Shown in pieces: positions 49,536 to 58,145 of a stretch of DNA of 64,000 nt. Every line of letters begins with the position of its first letter. Position 1 is the first letter of the stretch. The notes under the pieces are model-generated. The model searched no databases, was not told where the DNA came from, and saw only the letters and a program-made list of their open reading frames with translations. Source of the DNA: Roseburia sp. 499 (lineage in GTDB: Bacteria > Bacillota > Clostridia > Lachnospirales > Lachnospiraceae); NCBI RefSeq assembly GCF_001940225.2, contig NZ_CP135164.1, positions 620,001 to 684,000 of the forward strand, in the 5' to 3' direction. A program made the position numbers and the translations under genes.

Positions 49536-51482
49536 ATGAAAAAGAAAAAAGTAATATGCATCACACTGGCTGTTATCGTCATCGCATGCATAGCAGGATA
49601 TATTATTGTTGGTCAGATAAAAAAGAAAGAAGCAGAAGCTGCAAAAGCTAACATTATCGAGATTCCGGAAGGAATCGCAGTGGATATAGGCAGATCATAT
49701 GAAAGAGGCCAATTGAAAAAAGAATTAGTCGGATTGGTGAAACTTATAAGTATTAATAAGTTGGATAAAAGTAATTATAAAGAAGTTGCAGCCCTTGTAA
49801 ATAGTTCTGTTAATCTCAAGAAACTGGAATTGAACCTAGGTAGTGAGTATGAGCTTGATATGAAGTATCTGTCCTATTTCAATCTAGCGGATAAAGAGAT
49901 TGATGTGGATATTTATGGATATGATGGAAGAAGTATTCAGGAGCTTGCAGAGATAAAACAGATAAAAAAGCTCTATATCTCGCCGGAAAACTGGGATGTA
50001 TCCGAGCCAGATGCAAATGTCTTAGATTGTAATCAATTATCAAATGTAAAAACATTGGAGTTAGACTCTCTGGTAGTCAATGAAAAGAGCGGAATTAATA
50101 CAATGACAGGATTACAAAAGCTAACTATGACGCAGTGCAGGGTTAACGGATTTGGAGACTGTTCCGGAATGGATGCGTTGGAGAAGATTGAAATGCATGG
50201 TGTATTTGGTGAAGATTTCACAGGAATTGCCAATGCACCAAAGGAAATGGAAATGTATATTGAAATGAGCGGGATTGAACAAAAAGCATGGGATAGTTTA
50301 AAAGCATCAAAAGTAACAGTTCTTACTATTAAAAATATGTCCATAGAGAATTTTGAGTTTACGGAAGGTATAGATGACTTAAAGAAGCTGAATTATTATT
50401 TTGAAAAGGAGTGTGCAGATCTTTCAAATCTACAAAAATTGGAGTATATTTCTCTTTTTTCTGATGAGATAAAACAGGAACATGCAGATATGTTAAGTCA
50501 GTTAACCAATATAAAAGGAATAGAGCTGAACGGAAATATTCTTATAGAAGATTACTCAGGAATACAGAAGTTACCAAAAATAAAAGAAGTTGCGATATAT
50601 ACAGACTACGATGTGCCTATGGAAGCACTGGGAAATATGCCACAATTGGAAAAACTTTATCTAGCTAAAAGTAAAGTGGATAACATATCAATGTTAGGGA
50701 ACTTGACAAAATTGAAAGTCTTGGATATTTCTGAAACAGCGGTAAGTGATATATCGGTGTTGAGTAATATGCCGGAGTTAGAAGAACTATATATAAATGA
50801 CACACAAGTGAGTGATATATCTGCACTTAGCAATTTAACAAAGATTAAGATATTAGAAGCGAAGTCAACCCAAATAAATGATATATCAGCTCTAAGTAAA
50901 CTAACTGACTTGGAGAAGGTGAATCTGTATGAAACGGAGATAAATGATATATCAGCACTTAGTAATGCCGTCCTGATGAAAGAATTATCTTTAGGTGGAA
51001 CGGATGTGAGAGATATTACGGTGTTAAAAAATATGATGGCGTTGGAAGTGTTGTATATCGGAGGGACGAATGTGAATGACATATCAGTCTTAAAAAATCA
51101 TACACAATTCAGAATATTAGATATTGATGACACAAAAGTAAATGATATTTCCGTATTGGCTGATATGAGCAAATTGGTACGTTTGTATGCAGAACGAACC
51201 AAAATAGAAAATCTGTCAGTGATCTCTAATTTGACAGAATTGGAGTTTTTGTATATAAATGAAACTAATATAAGTGATTTGTCTCCACTTGCCAATCTGA
51301 ACAAGTTGGAAATTTTGTATATTAGCGGAACGAAAATAAAGGATTTGTTTCCGCTTGCAAACTTGAAAAAATTAGATGTTGTAACAGCAGATGATGTTGA
51401 AGTAAAGGATTGGTCGCCGGTTTATCATGTGAGAAGGATAAATACTAATCAAGATTTGTATTTAGAGAAAAAAGAAGACTAA
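49536..51482 (+). CDS. Leucine-rich-repeat surface protein, second tandem copy
   Basis: A 648-residue paralogue of the previous gene. The first 38 residues are nearly identical (MKKKKVICITLAVIVIACIAGYIIVGQIKKKEAEAAKAN), and blocks such as NSSVNLKKLELNLG, DMKYLSYFNLADKE and GDCSGMDALEKIEM are shared. The LRR region has diverged more in its individual repeats. It ends RRINTNQDLYLEKKED, the ancestral C-terminus. No LPXTG sorting signal is seen, so it is expected to be membrane-anchored with LRRs outside, as a binding or recognition protein. Together with copy one it may be an immunity or receptor partner of the upstream 565-residue protein (inference). Confidence 0.85.
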   Translation: MKKKKVICITLAVIVIACIAGYIIVGQIKKKEAEAAKANIIEIPEGIAVDIGRSYERGQLKKELVGLVKLISINKLDKSNYKEVAALVNSSVNLKKLELNLGSEYELDMKYLSYFNLADKEIDVDIYGYDGRSIQELAEIKQIKKLYISPENWDVSEPDANVLDCNQLSNVKTLELDSLVVNEKSGINTMTGLQKLTMTQCRVNGFGDCSGMDALEKIEMHGVFGEDFTGIANAPKEMEMYIEMSGIEQKAWDSLKASKVTVLTIKNMSIENFEFTEGIDDLKKLNYYFEKECADLSNLQKLEYISLFSDEIKQEHADMLSQLTNIKGIELNGNILIEDYSGIQKLPKIKEVAIYTDYDVPMEALGNMPQLEKLYLAKSKVDNISMLGNLTKLKVLDISETAVSDISVLSNMPELEELYINDTQVSDISALSNLTKIKILEAKSTQINDISALSKLTDLEKVNLYETEINDISALSNAVLMKELSLGGTDVRDITVLKNMMALEVLYIGGTNVNDISVLKNHTQFRILDIDDTKVNDISVLADMSKLVRLYAERTKIENLSVISNLTELEFLYINETNISDLSPLANLNKLEILYISGTKIKDLFPLANLKKLDVVTADDVEVKDWSPVYHVRRINTNQDLYLEKKED

Positions 51483-51491
51483 AAAGGAAAT

Positions 51492-51550
51492 ACTTATGGG
51501 AAGAAAACTCAGAACATAAAAGTTTTGGAGTTCCCATAAGTTTTTTTTTT
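51492..51550 (+). terminator. Rho-independent terminator of the LRR module
   Basis: Arms 51492-51502 (ACTTATGGGAA) and 51531-51541 (TTCCCATAAGT) with a 28-base loop, followed by ten T. Confidence 0.82.
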
Positions 51551-51638
51551 CGCAAGTAGCGACGAGTATAAGGGTAAACGCCTCATAGTGGGTACTCACA
51601 CATAGGTAGCCACTCCGAAGAGCGGCGTTATTTAAAAA

Positions 51639-53243
51639 TTATTTTCTGCATTCCTCTGGCAGTTTTTCTGACCATGGAAGCAGATTTTCACAGAAACTTA
51701 CATCACGGTCATCCATGTGTTTTGGGATTTCTGTCAAAAGATATTCAAAATAATTATAAGGCTTCAGGTTATTGGCCTTGGCCGTTTCAGCGATACTATA
51801 GATAATTGCGCTGGATTCCGCTCCGGCGATTGTATCAATCATTACCCAGTTTTTCTTGCCAACGCAGAACGGACGGATTGTCTGTTCTGCAGCATTGTTA
51901 TCTAGTGGAACTTCACCATCCTCCAGGAAATATCTAAGGTACTTTTCCTGATTGAGGGAATAAGCAAACCCATTTGCAGTCTTGCTCTTGGCCGGAACCT
52001 TTAACAGGTTTTGGCTAATCCACGCAAAATAGGCATCAACCAGTGGCTTAACTGTCAGCTGGCGATGTTGTTGACGTTCCTCAGGACTTCTGTCCTTTAA
52101 CGTGTTGTCCTCGCGATAAATCGCTTGAATCTGCTTGAGTGCCAGATATGCAAGTGATGATTTCTGGTTCGCTTTCGGTAAAGCTTTTACAGCCTCATCG
52201 AATCGTCGCCTTGCATGTGCCCAACACCCGGCAATCCGTAGGTCTTCTCGTTCCTTTTCAATCGTGTGATAGACCTGATAGCCATCCGTTACACACACTC
52301 CTTTAAAGTTCTTTAAGAACTCCCTGGGATGGCTTGCATTACGGGTGGGCTGATACTCGTATAGGACGATTTGTTTCCCAGGATATGTAGCTCCTGTACG
52401 GTACACCCACATATAATGTCTGGAGCCTTCGGTTCGGTTTTCTTTTGTGACCCGTACCGGTGTTTCATCTGCCTGAAGCACATGATAATCATAAAGTTTC
52501 TCATGCAGATAATCATACAGGATAGAGAGATATCTCTCAGCACATTGGATGGTCCACCGGGCCATATCTGTCCGGTCAATGGCAAGTCCCATCCTTTGAA
52601 ATTCCTGTTCCTGACGGTACAGAGGTGCCGCATTTACATACTTTGCATTCCAGATGCCGGCAAGTAAGGATGGAGACACCAGACTATTTCTTAACAGATA
52701 AGCAGGATGATCCGCCTTTTTGAAATGATTATCCTTTTTTGATTTATATACACCGACATGATGTTGTTCAAGCTCCACCTTCATAGGTGTGAAACGATAG
52801 CGGTTGTAGATTTCATCATCCAGCTGATACCATCCGTCCTCGCCAAACTCGGCAACCAGTTCTTCCACGGTCATCTTATGTTCAATAGGAATGACAGGAA
52901 GGTTCCTTATATCAGCAGTACGTTTTCCTTTGGTCTTTTTTGAACGCAACTTTTCCGGAACATCTTCATCATCCAGAGCCTCTTCACCAAGTGAAGCAAC
53001 CGCTTCTGCTTCGTTGAAGTAGATGATATTTCCATCGACTTCCATAAACCGGATCTGATTTTCTGTATCCAGCTTTTCGGAAGATCTGCCGAAGCGGTTG
53101 CTGTTTAATACAGCGACCTGCTCCAATAGCAACTGTAGCTTCTGATCAATGTCTTTCAGCTGCGACTGCTGTACAAGGAATAGCTGAACAAGCGTAGCCT
53201 TATCAAAGTTATTCAGTTGTTCTTCTGTATATTCCATCGCCAT
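51639..53243 (-). CDS. IS66-family transposase TnpC
   Basis: A 534-residue transposase. The start MAMEYTEEQLNNF is chosen because AAGAGG lies eight bases upstream. The N-terminal leucine-zipper region (LVQQSQLKDIDQKLQLLLEQVAVLNSNRFGRSSE) is followed by the zinc-finger/helix region and the DDE domain: VLQADETPVRV holds the first Asp, CVTDGYQVY the second, and PLDNNAAEQTIRPFCVGKKNW the Glu. This is the canonical IS66 C-terminal end. The frame is intact. Confidence 0.94.
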   Translation of the reverse strand: MAMEYTEEQLNNFDKATLVQLFLVQQSQLKDIDQKLQLLLEQVAVLNSNRFGRSSEKLDTENQIRFMEVDGNIIYFNEAEAVASLGEEALDDEDVPEKLRSKKTKGKRTADIRNLPVIPIEHKMTVEELVAEFGEDGWYQLDDEIYNRYRFTPMKVELEQHHVGVYKSKKDNHFKKADHPAYLLRNSLVSPSLLAGIWNAKYVNAAPLYRQEQEFQRMGLAIDRTDMARWTIQCAERYLSILYDYLHEKLYDYHVLQADETPVRVTKENRTEGSRHYMWVYRTGATYPGKQIVLYEYQPTRNASHPREFLKNFKGVCVTDGYQVYHTIEKEREDLRIAGCWAHARRRFDEAVKALPKANQKSSLAYLALKQIQAIYREDNTLKDRSPEERQQHRQLTVKPLVDAYFAWISQNLLKVPAKSKTANGFAYSLNQEKYLRYFLEDGEVPLDNNAAEQTIRPFCVGKKNWVMIDTIAGAESSAIIYSIAETAKANNLKPYNYFEYLLTEIPKHMDDRDVSFCENLLPWSEKLPEECRK

Positions 53244-53523
53244 ATTGAACCTCTTTTCTGATGGCTCTATTATAGCAGATATGGACAAAACATGCGAATA
53301 TCTCTCATTTCAACTTCCGTCATAATGCCTATAGTTACAAGACTTTGTAAGACGGATATAAGGACTTATAATTCTGGCCTTTTGAAATGATTGATATAAA
53401 TAACAACTGCATAGAGACAATTATGCGTGCTTATAATGCAGTTTATTGGACTTACAGATAGTGCAGATTCAGAGATTTTATGGAGTAAAACCGGCTCAAA
53501 AATTTCAGCCTTTTGCACAAATA

Positions 53524-53886
53524 TCATGCCATGAATTCCGGTGGTTCAACCGGACGGACAGACTTCTTGGGTTCCGTTGTCAGGCCTTCCATAAGCCAGC
53601 GGAACTGCTGGGGAGTCAAAGCTTTTACTTCAGCTTCGTTCCGAGGCCAGATAAACCTGCCTTGTTCCAGGCGTTTGTACAGGAGAAGGAATCCATCCTT
53701 TTCCCATACAAGTCCTTTGATGCGATCAGATTTGCGTCCGCAGAAAAGATACAGGGTATCAGGGACATATGGATTGTTTCCCGTTTTCTGATCAATTATG
53801 GAAGCCAGTGTATCTATACCGGATCTCAGGTCGGTGTAGCCACAAACGATATACACTTGTTTGAAACAGGTAGCGTCATTTAACAT
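53524..53886 (-). CDS. IS66-family accessory protein TnpB
   Basis: A 120-residue protein with the IS66 ORF2 signature YIVCGYTDLRSGIDTLASII, LYLFCGRKSDRIKGLVWEKDGFLLLYKRLEQGRFIWPR and LTPQQFRWLMEGL. The ATG at 53886 overlaps the tnpA stop by a few bases (coupled translation); the frame also runs open upstream. Required for transposition together with TnpA and TnpC in IS66 elements. Confidence 0.93.
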   Translation of the reverse strand: MLNDATCFKQVYIVCGYTDLRSGIDTLASIIDQKTGNNPYVPDTLYLFCGRKSDRIKGLVWEKDGFLLLYKRLEQGRFIWPRNEAEVKALTPQQFRWLMEGLTTEPKKSVRPVEPPEFMA

Positions 53887-54262
53887 GAGCAACCACCCCA
53901 AGGACTTTCGCCAGAAGAGCTGTAGATGTTTCTTCGGTTATTCTAATTGTAACTCCATTGATTTCAAGTTCTAATGCTGATGTTTCTTTGGAATTATCGG
54001 GGATAGATGGATTACCATCCGGAGCCATTACTTCCATAGGAACAGGTACGATAGCCTGTTGGGCAATGCTTTCAGGAATAACTTCAAGACAGGCCTTTCG
54101 TACAGCCCGCATACGATAATAATAATCACATTTAGTAATCGAATGATTATCACACCACTCGCCAACTGTCATTCCTGCCGGTCTGGCATTGCACTCTTGT
54201 ACCATTGATGCCCATTCCTTTAATCGGACGTTGCGTGCGATGAGCGAAGTTTGAGAATTCAT
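53876..54262 (-). CDS. IS66-family accessory protein TnpA
   Basis: A 128-residue protein starting MNSQTSLIARNVRLKEWASMVQECNARPAGMTVGEWCDNHSITKCDYYYRMRAVRKACLE, with the helix-turn-helix typical of IS66 TnpA. A GGAGG site precedes the ATG at 54262. The ending (LEINGVTIRITEETSTALLAKVLGVV) is also the IS66 TnpA C-terminal pattern. Confidence 0.9.
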   Translation of the reverse strand: MNSQTSLIARNVRLKEWASMVQECNARPAGMTVGEWCDNHSITKCDYYYRMRAVRKACLEVIPESIAQQAIVPVPMEVMAPDGNPSIPDNSKETSALELEINGVTIRITEETSTALLAKVLGVVAHVK

Positions 54263-54386
54263 AGACAATACCTCCAATCAAGTATAAAAAGTTGAGCCTC
54301 AACTTTTTATACAAAAGTAAATTTGTTATGTCTATTTTCTCAAATTTGTTGGTCAAGTTCTATGTACTGACTATGAGGCGCTTACT

Positions 54387-54442
54387 TTGACAAGAACATT
54401 TCTTGTAGTATAATTGTTTTGAAAATAAGTTCTTTTTAGAAC
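54387..54442 (+). promoter_or_regulatory. MarR operon promoter with two palindromic operators
   Basis: TTGACA (54387-54392), 16-base spacer, TATAAT (54409-54414). CAAGAA-CAT-TTCTTG (54391-54405) fills the spacer, and GTTCT-TTTT-AGAAC (54429-54442) lies near the start point. The promoter begins two bases outside the IS66 right end. Confidence 0.8.
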
Positions 54443-54479
54443 TGTTTTTGCTAGAACTAAAAGAAAAGGAGAAAATATC

Positions 54480-54926
54480 ATGAATACAACAGACTTTCTG
54501 GTGAATATTCGGCGTACGATAAAGCTTCATGAAAGTATGCTAAAGGAAATTTGTGAGAAACATCAGTTGACGTTGATAGAAGCAAATATCATTAGTTTTT
54601 TGCATAATAATCCCCAAAAGGATACTGCAGGTGATATTGTGGAGTTGCGTATGTTGTCTAAGGGAAATGTTTCGGGAGCGGTGGAAAGTCTGATTCAGAA
54701 GTCACTTTTGCAACGAAAACCGGATTTGGAGGATCGTCGGAAGATACATTTGTTGTTATTGCCAAAAGCGAAGGTTATTACAGATGAGGTGGAAGCGTGT
54801 AAGAAACAATTTCAGAAAGAGATTTTTTTGGGGATGTCTGAACAGGAGAAAAAACAGTTCGAGGAATTGAACAGGCTTGTTATGGAAAATACTAAAAATG
54901 CCATGAAAAGGAGAGAAAATAAATGA
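54480..54926 (+). CDS. MarR-family transcriptional regulator
   Basis: A 148-residue regulator with winged helix (LTLIEANIISFLHNNPQKDTAGDIVELRMLSKGNVSGAVESLIQKSLLQRKPDLEDRRKIHLLLLPKAKVI). The recognition helix and the DxRxxxL wing (DLEDRRKIHL) are clear. It overlaps the downstream MATE gene by four bases (ATGA), so both are co-transcribed. The two palindromes in its promoter indicate autorepression, relieved by a drug-like ligand. Confidence 0.93.
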   Translation: MNTTDFLVNIRRTIKLHESMLKEICEKHQLTLIEANIISFLHNNPQKDTAGDIVELRMLSKGNVSGAVESLIQKSLLQRKPDLEDRRKIHLLLLPKAKVITDEVEACKKQFQKEIFLGMSEQEKKQFEELNRLVMENTKNAMKRRENK

Positions 54927-56287
54927 GTGACAACAAGGATTTCTTAGGAAAAGAGCCAGTCGGGAAATTATTATTGAAACTGGCATTACCAACAGTAGCA
55001 GCACAGATTATAAATATGCTCTATAACATTGTTGACCGTATTTATATAGGACATATTCCGAAGGTAGGGGCTTTGGCATTGACGGGAGTGGGAGTATGCA
55101 TGCCTCTGATTATGATTGTGACAGCATTTGCATCTTTAGTCGGGAATGGAGGAGCACCTCGGGCTTCTATTTTTATGGGAAAAGGAGAAAAGGAATCTGC
55201 CGAAAGGACATTGGGAAATTGTTTTATGTTGCAGATTTTGATTTCTGTGATTCTGACGGCTGTATTACTCATAGGAAATCGAAGTTTTCTCCTGGCTTTC
55301 GGAGCAAGTGAGAATACGATTGATTATGCAACCAATTACATGAATATATATGCGATAGGAACCATTTTTGTTCAGCTTACATTGGGAATGAATGCATTTA
55401 TTACGGCACAGGGATTTGCAAAGACAGGTATGTTGTCAGTAGCAATTGGTGCGGGAATCAATATTGCATTGGATCCGGTATTTATTTTTGGTCTGCATAT
55501 GGGCGTTCAGGGAGCAGCTTTGGCAACAGTTATTTCACAAGCATGTTCCTGTATCTGGGTATTATGTTTTTTATTTGGGAAAAAAACCATTTTAAAAATT
55601 CGAAAAGAAAATTTATGGTTACAGTCAAAAATAATTTTACCATGTCTGGCACTTGGTCTGGCAACTTTTATTATGCAGGCAAGTGAAAGCATTATTTCAC
55701 TATGCTTTAATTCTTCGTTGCTTAAGTACGGAGGCGATATAGCAGTAGGCGCTATGACAATTTTAACGAGTGTCATGCAGTTTGCGATGCTTCCTTTGCA
55801 GGGAGCAGGACAGGGGGCCCAGCCTATTATCAGTTATAATTATGGAGCAAAAAATCCGGAGCGTGTGAAGGCTGCTTACTGGCTTTTATTAAAGGTAAGT
55901 ATTGTCTATGCGGTGGCACTTTGGCTGTGTGTTATGATTTTTCCACAAGGATTTGCTGCCATGTTTACCACAGACGTAGCACTATTGGAATTTACAAAAA
56001 AGGCATTACGCGTTTACATGGCATGTATGTTTTTGTTTGGTATTCAGGTGGCATGCCAGATGACGTTTACTTCAATTGGAAATGCCAAAGCATCGATTGT
56101 GGTTGCTGTTATGCGTAAGTTTATTTTGTTGATACCACTGATTTACATTGTGCCTCAAATCTGGCATTCGAATCAGACTATGGCAGTGTATTTGGCAGAG
56201 CCAATTGCAGACTTTTTTGCAGTATCATTTACCGTGATTTTATTCCGGTCTCAGTTTAAGAAGGCATTGGAGCAAATAGGGCGATAA
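54923..56287 (+). CDS. MATE-family multidrug efflux transporter
   Basis: A 454-residue protein with twelve transmembrane helices in two MatE halves. The start GKLLLKLALPTVAAQIINMLYNIVDRIYIGHI and LTLGMNAFITAQGFAKTGMLSVAIGAGINIALDPVFIFGLHMGVQGAALATVISQ are typical of the NorM/DinF-like group. It exports cationic drugs or metabolites by Na+ or H+ antiport. It is under MarR control with the upstream gene. Confidence 0.93.
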   Translation: MSDNKDFLGKEPVGKLLLKLALPTVAAQIINMLYNIVDRIYIGHIPKVGALALTGVGVCMPLIMIVTAFASLVGNGGAPRASIFMGKGEKESAERTLGNCFMLQILISVILTAVLLIGNRSFLLAFGASENTIDYATNYMNIYAIGTIFVQLTLGMNAFITAQGFAKTGMLSVAIGAGINIALDPVFIFGLHMGVQGAALATVISQACSCIWVLCFLFGKKTILKIRKENLWLQSKIILPCLALGLATFIMQASESIISLCFNSSLLKYGGDIAVGAMTILTSVMQFAMLPLQGAGQGAQPIISYNYGAKNPERVKAAYWLLLKVSIVYAVALWLCVMIFPQGFAAMFTTDVALLEFTKKALRVYMACMFLFGIQVACQMTFTSIGNAKASIVVAVMRKFILLIPLIYIVPQIWHSNQTMAVYLAEPIADFFAVSFTVILFRSQFKKALEQIGR

Positions 56288-56327
56288 GTACGTTGAGTCT
56301 ATTTTCATAAAAATGATAAAACATAAA

Positions 56328-56375
56328 CTTGACACTGTTAAGATTGGGTGATAGTATGAAGTTAACGGTGTTAAG
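56328..56375 (+). promoter_or_regulatory. Promoter of the alpha/beta hydrolase with two TetR-type operators
   Basis: TTGACA (56329-56334), 17-base spacer, TAGTAT (56352-56357). CTTGAC-ACT-GTTAAG (56328-56342) covers the -35; GTTAAC-GGT-GTTAAG (56361-56375) lies downstream of the -10. The same palindrome is in the tetR promoter at 58045-58059. Confidence 0.82.
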
Positions 56376-56397
56376 TTTATGCGAAAGGATTATTTTT

Positions 56398-57423
56398 ATG
56401 AAAAGAGGAAGGAAGAATACCATCAAGCCCTTCGTGGATGAGCAGGGGAATGTTTTAGAAGGAAGTATTGCAGAAAAAATATTCATTGATGTAAATGGGG
56501 AAAAGAATGGTATGATTATTCGTGGAAAGAGTAAGGACAATCCCGTATTACTATTTATCTCCGGAGGACCGGGTGTTCCCCAATATTGGTTGAATGAGTA
56601 TTATGATAATAAGTTGGAAGATTATTTTACTGTTTGTTGGTGGGATTATTATGGAGAAGGGTTATCTTATGATTCCAAGATAGAGAAAGAAGAGATTACC
56701 TTAGAAAGATTGGAAACAGATGCGGTTACTGTTACGGAATATCTCAAGGAAAGATTTTCAAAAGACAAAATATATCTGATGGCGCATTCCGGTGGTACGC
56801 CCCTTGGAGTGGCATTGGCGAAGAATCATCCGGAACTTTTTTATTGCTACTTTTCTATGGGGCAAGTGGTCCAAAATGGATATGACAGATATACCTATGG
56901 CTATCAGTTTATGAAGAAAATTTTTGAAGAGACAGGAAATACAAAGGCGATGCGTAAGATGAATTCTTTGGTAGAGGTGGCAGAAGATGGTTCTGTTACA
57001 CCGAAAAATCCGGATACGATTCATGCAAAATGGGAAAGTGTATTGTTAGCAGCCGGATGCGGAACGACCAGAGAAATGCGTTCGGATGCATTTGAAATCT
57101 TTTTCCCACAAATGCAAGCAGAGTGTTATACTTTCAAAGAAAAAATAAATTACTGGCGGGGAAAAATACTTTGTACAGGTTCGCCGTATCATAAGTTTTA
57201 CGTCGGTTCAAAAGAAAAAATAGAGTTTGATATACCGGTCTATTTTTTCAACGGATACTATGATTATACCTGTCCGACGCCGATGGTAGAAACGTTTTAT
57301 GAAAATATTTCCGCACCGGATAAGGGGCTTTATATTTTTGAAGATTCTGCCCATAGTCCATTGTGGGAAGAAAATGAAGCTATGCTTAACATAATGCGTG
57401 AAAGGATTTCGAATGAATCCTGA
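56398..57423 (+). CDS. Alpha/beta-hydrolase fold protein
   Basis: A 341-residue hydrolase. The ATG at 56398 has AAAGGA at good spacing; an upstream ATG at 56353 lies in the promoter. VLLFISGGPGVPQYWLNEYY is the proline-iminopeptidase-like oxyanion-hole segment. WWDYYGEGLSYD follows. The nucleophile elbow is MAHSGG (Ser at the centre), the acid is likely Asp in NGYYDYTCP, and the His is in DSAHSPLWEE. No signal peptide. It is controlled by the convergent TetR gene through shared operators. Substrate unknown, perhaps a small ester or peptide. Confidence 0.85.
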   Translation: MKRGRKNTIKPFVDEQGNVLEGSIAEKIFIDVNGEKNGMIIRGKSKDNPVLLFISGGPGVPQYWLNEYYDNKLEDYFTVCWWDYYGEGLSYDSKIEKEEITLERLETDAVTVTEYLKERFSKDKIYLMAHSGGTPLGVALAKNHPELFYCYFSMGQVVQNGYDRYTYGYQFMKKIFEETGNTKAMRKMNSLVEVAEDGSVTPKNPDTIHAKWESVLLAAGCGTTREMRSDAFEIFFPQMQAECYTFKEKINYWRGKILCTGSPYHKFYVGSKEKIEFDIPVYFFNGYYDYTCPTPMVETFYENISAPDKGLYIFEDSAHSPLWEENEAMLNIMRERISNES

Positions 57424-58002
57424 TTATTCATTCGAAAGGATCTGATAGATATCATTTTTCCAATTACCATCATAGATTACATTTTCCTGTGTTGCGATCA
57501 AGGCAGCACCTTGAACAGTTGCCCACATATTTATCATTTTTCGCAGCATTGATTCTTTTGAAACATTCGTCTGTTCTAAGAGGGCTATGGCATATCTGCG
57601 GAATAATTGATAAGGGGGATAGATATTTTCGCTATCCTCTAGGGAAAGATGGATTTGCAGATAAGGGGTAAAAAATAGAAAACGGAAGTAGTTTGGGTGT
57701 TCAATAAAAAAGTGAATATATGCTTCTCCCATTTTAAGGATTGCCTCTGGTGATCCTTCTTTTTCCTTTTTTATAGATGATTCTAACACCAGCATAAATT
57801 GTTCTGTTACATGTTGTTGCATAGCATGAATCAATGCCTCTTTACTCTCAAAGTGAGCGTAGGGAGCCGCCTGGCTGACATTGCATTTAGCAGCTACTTT
57901 GCGAAGAGATAAACCTTCTTCACCAAATGCATTGATTATTTCAATTCCGGCTTCAATTAAAGCTACTTTCAGATTTCCGTGGTGATATTTTTTATTTGCC
58001 AA
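57424..58002 (-). CDS. TetR/AcrR-family transcriptional regulator
   Basis: A 192-residue regulator. The N-terminal HTH reads HGNLKVALIEAGIEIINAFGEEGLSLRKVAAKCNVSQAAPYAHFESKEALIHAMQQH, with a C-terminal ligand-binding domain of the TetR_C_33-like type (LMKMGEAYIHFFIEHPNYFRFLFF-like segment). The shared CTTRAC-N3-GTYAAG palindromes at 56328, 56361 and 58045 indicate that it represses itself and the alpha/beta hydrolase. Its stop abuts the hydrolase stop. Confidence 0.93.
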   Translation of the reverse strand: MANKKYHHGNLKVALIEAGIEIINAFGEEGLSLRKVAAKCNVSQAAPYAHFESKEALIHAMQQHVTEQFMLVLESSIKKEKEGSPEAILKMGEAYIHFFIEHPNYFRFLFFTPYLQIHLSLEDSENIYPPYQLFRRYAIALLEQTNVSKESMLRKMINMWATVQGAALIATQENVIYDGNWKNDIYQILSNE

Positions 58003-58027
58003 GATATTCCCTCCTGAAGTTTTTACT

Positions 58028-58060
58028 ATACTATAAACTTGTATCTTAACGGTGTCAAGA
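58028..58060 (-). promoter_or_regulatory. tetR promoter with operator
   Basis: On the minus strand: TTGACA, 17-base spacer, TATAGT. The palindrome CTTAAC-GGT-GTCAAG (58045-58059) overlaps the -35, so it is the same arrangement as at the hydrolase promoter. Confidence 0.82.
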
Positions 58061-58084
58061 ATTATAAAATATTTTTAAAACCGG

Positions 58085-58128
58085 TTGACAAAATCCAATG
58101 TTGGATATATAATAAGTCCAACATTGGA
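58085..58128 (+). promoter_or_regulatory. padR promoter with two PadR operators
   Basis: TTGACA (58085-58090), 17-base spacer, TATAAT (58108-58113). The palindrome ATCCAATGTTGGAT (58093-58106) almost fills the spacer, and TCCAACATTGGA (58117-58128) lies at the start point. The same palindrome recurs before the ABC genes at 58911. Confidence 0.88.
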
Positions 58129-58145
58129 TAAAGAGGTAGGAATAA

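Larger units (their letters stand above)
51574..54385. mobile_element. IS66-family insertion sequence, complete (2,812 bp)
   Basis: Terminal inverted repeats GTAAACGCCTCATAGTGGGTAC (51574-51595) and the complement of GTAAGCGCCTCATAGTCAGTAC (54364-54385) match at 19 of 22 positions. It holds the three usual genes in order tnpA, tnpB, tnpC on the minus strand. The flanking 8-mers, GTATAAGG and TTTGACAA, are not direct repeats, so no target duplication is visible; the insertion is old, or followed by recombination. Confidence 0.92.
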
